A stretch of 64,000 nucleotides of DNA from positions 9,218,207-9,282,206 of the forward strand of contig OX465283.1 in assembly GCA_949987705.1 (NCBI GenBank). Direction: 5' to 3'. Numbering within the stretch: position 1 is the first letter of the stretch; each line of letters begins with the position of its first letter. This document shows positions 57,746 to 64,000 of this stretch, piece by piece. Position numbers and translations under genes: made by a program. The DNA is from Thereva unica (Eukaryota; Arthropoda; Insecta; Diptera; Therevidae). The notes beneath the pieces are model-generated. The model was not told the DNA's origin. It did not search any database and saw nothing but the letters and a program-made list of their open reading frames with translations.

Positions 57746-57962
57746 AGTCATCATTTTTCGTGCATGCAGCCGGCGTTCATCGTTTTAATAGACGTTGTCA
57801 CGTCAAAAAGTAAAGTTTATGCTAGCAAGCCGAACATTTCGTCAATGTAATGTTGAATGACGAGCTGCTTTTTTCGTATCGAATTGAGGTGGTCCTTTAA
57901 TCGACATTGTATACTGATTTAAAATGAATGGTAGAGAATATCCTAAATAAAACATGCTCATT

Positions 57963-58035
57963 TGTCAAAATCGGCTAAAAACTGTCAAAGTTATTCAATG
58001 TTGAAAAACCGAAGGTCTAGATGGCGCACCCCATT
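57963..58035 (+). repeat. 73-bp repeat, copy 1 (pair with 62756)
   Basis: TTGTCAAAATCGGCTAAAAA, GTTATTCAATGTTGAAAAAC and CGAAGGTCTAGATGGCGCAC recur at 62756-62828 with few changes. It lies near the Helitron helicase, but membership of that element is not shown. Confidence 0.75.
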
Positions 58036-58259
58036 TAGTTTGCAAATTTACATATTTTATTGGTCCAATGGTGTTTTTTTGTAACTGGGGTGCCGGAGTA
58101 TCATAAAGTTTGGAAGCCAGTGGTCTATGAACTGCATTTCCACTCAAGAACTTCGTGAGGTTATGACTCACTACCCATGATCCCTCGTAAACCTTCTCTC
58201 AACGTTTGGGATAAGTCTCGGGGTCCATCGAGCTTTCGAGTTCGGACCGCTTGTCGAAC

Positions 58260-58450
58260 CTTTGAAGAAAGATTGTTAGCCCGGATTTTCAATGGTAGAC
58301 TAACAGGAAAAAGATGCGTGGGATGACCAAGAAATAGGTGTAAGGTGGACGGATAACGTTCAGAAAGATATATGAACGCTTCGTATGATAACCTGGAAAG
58401 AACGATCTAGACTATGGCCCGGGTCTAAGGACCTGCTGCACTACAGCAGT
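58260..58450 (+). mobile_element. RTE-like LINE C-terminal fragment
   Basis: Across frames the plus strand encodes a KRCVGxPRNRC-like segment, RWTDNVQKDI, LRMITWKERS and SKDLLHYSSS. This matches the GRPR.RW.D.V..D...L...W...A.DR..W tail of RTE-like RTs. Confidence 0.6.
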
Positions 58451-58965
58451 AGCCCAATGATGGCACTGGTGTTTTTGTACCTAAAACCTCATTTGAAGAG
58501 AGGAAAAAAAGAGCTGCTTTTTAAAACCCTGATATGAGGTATGAGGGTCACTGCCTCCTCAGTACAGCCTGAAACCAATTGAACCAAACTCCTTGAAAAC
58601 TGAATTAAAGTGACAAAATGCAAGTTTCCATAAACCTTTATGCCTCTTCTTAAGACGTAATTGTATAGGATATATCAAACTAGCAACGCTCCACAATCGA
58701 TTAAATCACCTGCAAAGCGTAACTCACCCTGAAATTTCACAACTGAAACAAGAGATCTGCCGGAGAGCACACCATTATCAGTAAGTTGTCATCTGAAATC
58801 GCAATATGTTCATTATTTGTTCCCGAAGAGATAACATGAAAACTATGCTGAAAACAGAACTCCCAGCCCTGCCATTACCTTAACAGAGTGGCTCCAGATT
58901 GTGCGGCGAGAAACTTTCTTATTTTCAACAACCTTCCATTAACACGAAGTTTTCGATGAGCTTCT

Positions 58966-59209
58966 CTACAGTACACAGCCAGAAGTGCTTAAGTGCAAAA
59001 TATGCGTTTCGAGATAATCGCCCTCAAAGATTTTTTTAGATATAGAATTCTGCACAAAATCACTTTTGCCGGTCCAATAACTCAGCAACCACAGCTCAGT
59101 TTAAGATAAGAATTATAGCAATGATTAAGAATAACATACTGAATACAAAAATGCAAAAAACTCAAAATCGTCAAATTTGCACTTAAGCACTTCTGGCTTT
59201 TTACTGTAG
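58966..59209. repeat. Inverted repeat of 34-bp arms
   Basis: The left arm (58966-58999, CTACAGTACACAGCCAGAAG then TGCTTAAGTGCAAA) is inverted at 59176-59209 with two to three mismatches. The 176-bp spacer has no frame. It is probably a small foldback or MITE. Confidence 0.65.
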
Positions 59210-60931
59210 TTCTGCCCTGGAAACTCGGGGGCTGCTTCACAAATCGTGTATAAGGTTGAAAGTTTCCATGCTCGCCCGCCATCCCGAAGTTTAGTTAATG
59301 CCGGCAAACTTTCCCCAACACAAAAATGCAATAATTGAAAATTTCGAGCAGAAAACGCTTTCTACAACGGCGGAGGAGAATCTCCGCTGGCTTTGGCCAT
59401 GGCTTTTAGCTGCAGCTTGGAGATTGCAGATGTTTCTTTCAAATTATTTAAAAACTCGTGGATTTGCAAAAAAGAAAAGAAATTTCAAATTCAAAAAAGA
59501 AATTGCATTGTTGAAAGGGAGGGGATAGTAGAGATTATTGTTGATGAAAGAAGACCAATGGCAGAGGGACCTGCAGTAAACTGGAAAACGAGTCTGAGAC
59601 AATTTTGCGCAAACATCTTCGCGGGATTATTCCCGTAGATCTGGGCAAATGTAATTATTTTAACAAATTTTAAGAGCCCTAGTCTGCCAACTCAAACAAG
59701 CAATCCATTCCGGAAATCTAGGTACACCACTCGATGACGGATGTGTAGCAAGGATAACAAGCAGACATCCATCCTTGAGCATCTATAGCAACTAGTAACA
59801 AAAGCTTAAGAAAATTTAATCCTTCTAAAAGCCTTAAATTCTACAATAGCCATCATTGTTCCCTCGGCTGGGTTTGCAGCCTGTCCACAAGAGTAGTCTT
59901 AAACTGAATTCCGAGTAGGATCCTCCACCCACTAGGAGCATCCTTCGGCGATGTCCAGACGAAGCCCTTATCCTCAAAGTGTACTAGAAAGAATCTCCTG
60001 TTTTCACGACAATCCAATCAACAGAATGGGCCCCATCCATTCAAGTACAATAATCGACATAAGTCCGTCTGTCTGCCAATCCGGGCCAGTAACAGCGCAA
60101 CGACGCAGCCCCAGCAGCCACTGGAGCTCGAATCTGGAAATGGAGCCGGGCCCCACGGGCAATTATTCTTGCAGCCCAAGATTGATATCCCCGGAATGGG
60201 GCGGCATTTGTCTTAATACTGGGGCTGGTTAGCAGAGGGTAAATAAAACAAAATGCTTTACGAGCATTACATACACATCGTGAGTCAGCGCCGGCAGTTC
60301 GGGACCCGGCCTTTCTGGGCATCCTTGTTATCTTATGATTACCTCATATTTTTGCCTCACTTCATGATTTTTTACGGTGCCTGCAATTGTCGGCAGGTGA
60401 AAATACACCTGGCTTATAGCTGTTGCGCCTCCCCCAGTTTGCCGCAGCATGCGGACACTGCTACAAGGCAGAATTATGAGTTGTTCGTGGCCAATTGGAC
60501 TCCTGCTTCCTTTGCAGATTAATTCTGCTCGTTTTTGTAGCGACGGGTTTATCGTTGCGGTTAACGAAGGTACAAATAACCTTGGATTGTGAGTGTGTGT
60601 GAGGGTGTGTGTGGCGGGGGTAGCTATGGTGTCTTTGCAAGAGAAATCTTCGATGACAATTCGTGATATGTTTTGGTTGATAAGCGACCATGAAAACACA
60701 TCTACAAGGAAATTCAAGCCGATATATGTCCATCATGAAATTAGTTCTTCAATGACCTAAGAAGATTTGTTATAGGCCCACATTTATTTGGTATCAAACT
60801 GGGGATGTTATGGTCAATAATCCAAAACTATCAGAAAACATGATACTTGCATAGGCTCGGTTTAGTCTAATTAACCCGAACACTAATAACCCTTCGATGC
60901 TATTATTTGAATAAAAATAGCATAAGAAAAA
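59210..60931. other. No gene recognised
   Basis: Frames at 59298-59638, 59951-60232, 60253-60522 and 60328-60736 overlap on both strands without known domains. A GTGTGTG tract is at 60590-60615. Confidence 0.4.
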
Positions 60932-61095
60932 TACGAGGGTTGTCTGAAAAGTGTCCTTAATGTAAAGATGGCAGCACTCGTCAATAAAAACTAATGAATG
61001 TAGTTGTGCATCTTTTGACAGTTACTCACGATAGTTGCAGCCGTTTTGGACGCGCAGTTTTTATTTGACAGTCGGTAAATCGTCCAACCTGAGAT
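60932..61095 (+). mobile_element. mariner 5' end relic
   Basis: TACGAGGGTTGTCTGAAAAG then TGTCC (60932-60956) is a typical mariner terminal inverted repeat including the TA target. About 140 bp of possible 5' leader follows before similarity can no longer be judged. No transposase or right end is seen. Confidence 0.65.
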
Positions 61096-61199
61096 GAAGG
61101 TGTGCCCTATAACCTCCTTGCCCACTCAAGAGCTATCTAAGTTAGCAGCTCACCTCCATATATCCCCTTATACCCTATTTCCCCACATTTGTTATGAGT

Positions 61200-62084
61200 C
61201 TATGTGTCCATCGCCACTTGTAGATTCATCCCACCTCCTCTGCCATGCTGCGAAGGACTAGCTGCGCACCAGAGCTCGTCGCACTTCCATACGAACACAC
61301 CGGGTGGTCGTACAACTTCTTACCTTCCAATGCTAGAATATCAATGGGGATCATTCCTGATATGACCCTAGTTCATGGGACGTAGTGCGTTATGTACAGC
61401 ATGCTCGAGAGCACTCAGCCGATAGGCAGAATTTATTTTCCTCCTATTGCCCGTTCTGTCCATTGACGCTGCCCACACTGGCGCTGTATACAATAGGACC
61501 GAACTAACCCCTCTTGTGATGAGGAGGCTTCGGCTTGGTCTTGGGCCCCTGTGTTGGACGGCATACTCGGAAGTGCCGCGCTAATGGTGCACGCTTTTAC
61601 CGCTGCGCCCGACACGTGTACCTTAAAGTTCAGTCTTGGGTCAACTATCACTCCCAAATACCTAAGTCACTAGTCTAGTCACCATATTGACAGCATCCGT
61701 TGTTGATCTACCGTTTCTGAAACCGAATTTCCCATCCGCCAACGGGTCCCCACCCCTTCCGGTTTCGGGATGAGCACAAGCTTTTGACGTTTCCATTGCT
61801 CTGGGAGCACTCCTTCACTCATGCACGCTGTGAATACTCGGGCGAACTCACCTGATGCAAAATTTTCTTCCAGCTTCACCACTTTGTTCGGTATACCGTC
61901 TACTCCAGGGGCTTTTCCCTTATATCTGGGATATCTGCGTCAACCACGTTTACTGCAGGCATGCTGCCGGTGTTTCTGGAATAGGGTCTTTACGATAGTT
62001 TGCGGCAGTAGAATGCCCCGCTTTACTTTTTCGGATAGGTTTTTAGCCCTCTTCTTGCCTCCTTAAATTTCATAAGGACCTCGT
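61200..62084 (-). mobile_element. R1/LOA-like LINE: RT pieces
   Basis: In element order the minus strand encodes GKAPGVDGIPNKVVK, EENFASGEFARVFTACMSEG, VLPEQWKRQKLVLIPKP (RT start), then jumps to GRSTTDAVNM and YLGVIVDPRLNFKVHV-like sequence at 61433-61657, and ends with VISGMIPIDILALEGKK. The catalytic YADD core is deleted. Several frameshifts are present. Confidence 0.75.
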
Positions 62085-62540
62085 CGAAATCTGTCCTTTT
62101 CCACTTTCGCTAGCAGTGCACTGTTAGTTGTCTCTAGATAAACATCTGCCTCCACGAAATCTGATGTCTTGGTGCTGTCAGTGAATATCCGTAAATCGTA
62201 CGTCTTCTGTCAATCTGTCAACCGTTTTAAGCTCCAGACCAGGTCCTCCTGCCTGAGTCCACTACACGAGGTTAGGTATTTGATGTGAAGATCGGGAGAG
62301 AACACATGCAAGGGATTATCAAGAGAGTTCGTGGGGCATGTTTGCATGGCCCTTGTTGCTCCTATTGTTGTCGCCCTTTGGACCCTTCTCAACCGTTTGC
62401 CAACGTACCAGCGAATCATGGCAGTTCGACTTGCTGTTGAGTTTAGCGAGGCTCTGCCGATCCAACCGGAGGAGATTGAAAGTGGGAAATTCGTTTTTCC
62501 CTGAATAGCATTAGCTCGCGAGTTGACTACCAGCATGTTA
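62085..62540 (-). mobile_element. R1/LOA-like LINE: post-RT region and RNase H start
   Basis: The minus strand encodes RRVQRATTIGATRAMQTCPT and DNPLHVFSPDLHIKYLTSCS (62210-62536), the pre-RNase H region, then IFTDSTKTSD, the first RNase H strand with its aspartate. These lie upstream of the RT start at 61200-62084, so the two blocks come from two copies joined head to tail, or from a rearranged copy. Confidence 0.7.
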
Positions 62541-62755
62541 GCTTTGAGTTCATCAATGGTCTTCGACTTTCTGGCTTAACCTTTTAAATAACCCTATAGA
62601 AAAAGTCTGTTGTCTGAAGGCTCCGCATTTTCCCATATTTTTTACAACGAACACCAACAGTTTTCACAATTGAATGATTGTTATCAGCGCGTTCTTTTGG
62701 TATGTATTTACTTTTAGCTAAAATGGTACTGAATGATGTTTCAGATTCGTGTACA

Positions 62756-62828
62756 TTTGTCGCAATCGGCTAAAAACTATCAGAGTTATTCAGTGTTGAA
62801 ATACCGAAGGTCTAGATGGCGCACCCAA
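62756..62828 (+). repeat. 73-bp repeat, copy 2 (pair with 57963)
   Basis: TTGTCGCAATCGGCTAAAAA, GTTATTCAGTGTTGAAATAC and CGAAGGTCTAGATGGCGCAC match 57963-58035. Sequence outside the 73 bp is not similar. Confidence 0.75.
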
Positions 62829-63049
62829 TAGTCTAGCTTTTGTAGTATGCTATTTATCGTAACTAGCCACAATAAAAGGGAGATCACGTATCCTTGCATT
62901 GTACGATTGTCATGATTCCATCTTCGTTCCCAAATCATCTTATATTTTTTCGAACAATAGTATTCCTCCGACTATTGCAGAACTCGCTCTGATGTTCAAT
63001 AATTATCGGTACATACACATAGATATCAATTATAGCCTTCAGCGCACCC

Positions 63050-63145
63050 TTTCACGCGGTCCCCCAACTAAGTACTAACCACGTCCAATGCTGCTTGACC
63101 TCCCTAATCAATGAAAACCGGTCTATTGAGTATGCTTATGGCACC
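63050..63145 (-). repeat. 5S-rRNA-like repeat, copy 5
   Basis: The minus strand contains GGTCAAGCAGCATTGGACGT and GGTTAGTACTTAGTTGGGGG followed by ACCGCG. This is the best match to the 3' half of 5S rRNA among the copies. The 5' half is degraded (ATTGATTAGG instead of GTTCTCGTCCGATC). Confidence 0.8.
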
Positions 63146-64000
63146 TGTCATCCTATACAATTTCTTAAATCTCCAATTAAGCACCCCAAGCATATTGACA
63201 GTGCTCAAAATTCGTACTCGTTAGGATCTGGGACTGGTTCGGAGACAGTTGATGATACGTTCATTGCCTAAGTTTGCTTCTACGCCTAGGGCTATGAGAG
63301 CTTTTCACATCGATTAAGTAAGTATATATATACAGGTGCCTTCTATGGTTAAGAAGGCTGCCAGGGTATATTGTTGAAATGTCGGGTCGAGGGTAGTGTT
63401 CTGAGCTTGAACTGTTGAACTGGGGACAGTAAAGCCGCTTCAACCAATTGCGGGAGGCGGGTGTCTATGACTCTTTGCAGTAGTCTTGAGCACAAGGATG
63501 TTAATTAAATCGGCCCTTAGTCTTTCTCAAATTCGTAGCCTATTTTTCCTGTGCTTGGAATGTAGACGAAACTCACCCGTCTCCAACTCGCGGCGAAATA
63601 ACTAAACCACACGCATCTATCTTTTGAGCATGACAACCAGCCATGGTATTAGTAACTCTGGTAATTTCTGTACGACAACCATACTTTTCGTCAGGTTGCA
63701 CCAGACTACCCACATCAAGATCTTCTTGGGCATCCTACCCTTGCGAGCCAGAATAAACCTCCTTTTTGAGGCAAACTATTTTCCTAATCTAAGCTGTATA
63801 ATAGCCCTGCGGTTCCTATGTACATTTTCATTGATTGCAAATACGTAGAAAACTCCATTAGATATGCAAAAGTCCATTGATGTACAAATCAATCGATTCA
63901 ATTAAGCTATCAACCTTCAACTACTTGTTTCAAGAGATTGTTTGCTTCTGTCATAAATTGATTACACAATTTCAGTTTCATCATCGGTTCCAGAAATGTT
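63146..64000. other. No gene seen
   Basis: Part of the first 30 bases is the shared flank of the 5S-like repeat. The remaining sequence to the window edge shows no recognised feature. Confidence 0.4.

Noticed and set aside
63050..63145. Functional 5S rRNA gene
   Set aside because: The 5' half is heavily altered, the 3' end does not pair with the 5' end and no T-run terminator follows at the right place.

Overview
The window reads as AT-rich nuclear DNA of an insect, most likely a fly or gnat (Diptera); the species cannot be named from it. The reasons are decayed LINEs of several clades, mariner and Helitron fragments, tRNA-headed and 5S-rRNA-like repeats, and two intronless secreted chymotrypsin-family proteases with TATA promoters. 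No bacterial operon, rRNA operon or CRISPR array was seen.

The only convincing host protein-coding genes are two paralogous minus-strand serine proteases, at 36219-37094 and 41682-42569. Both have a signal peptide, an intact His/Asp/Ser triad, a TATA box about 50 bp upstream of ATG and an AATAAA about 40-55 bp after the stop. They look like a tandem duplication whose spacer later received a LINE copy (39012-40665). Both lack the usual Arg/Lys-IVGG activation site and share an extra cysteine.

Nearly everything else recognisable is a transposable-element relic. Family A, a CR1/Jockey-like LINE with a poly-A tail, has at least eight copies or fragments (near 1, 15.7, 17.6, 19.3, 33.3, 39.0, 47.5 and 48.7 kb). 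An R1/LOA/I-like LINE lies in pieces at 3.2-4.2, 7.3-8.1, 17.1-17.3, 24.0-25.2, 33.7-35.4, 43.3-44.6 and 61.2-62.5 kb. RTE-like pieces lie at 3.0, 7.0, 33.0, 46.6-47.4, 56.4-56.6 and 58.3 kb. A second Jockey-like LINE is at 10.6-11.7 kb. A Helitron Pif1-type helicase fragment is at 56.9-57.6 kb, and mariner fragments are at 49.9 and 60.9 kb.

Non-autonomous elements are the most interesting part. A tRNA-headed SINE (51262-51736) shares its 3' tail with LINE family A, so the two look like a SINE/LINE pair. Five dispersed 5S-rRNA-like sequences share flanking sequence. A 1.43-kb TTAA-bounded inverted-repeat element (20694-22121) carries four tandem units of about 147 bp. There is a hAT-like MITE at 16836-17126, a near-perfect foldback at 35560-35685, two more inverted-repeat units, and an AAGCTTTT satellite found in opposite orientations near 29.5 and 41.2 kb.

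The remaining stretches (for example 4.2-7.0, 8.4-10.6, 12.5-15.7, 26.0-27.6, 30.0-32.2, 44.6-46.6, 52.7-55.5, 58.5-60.9 and 62.8-64.0 kb) show no gene I can support. They may be intergenic or intronic.
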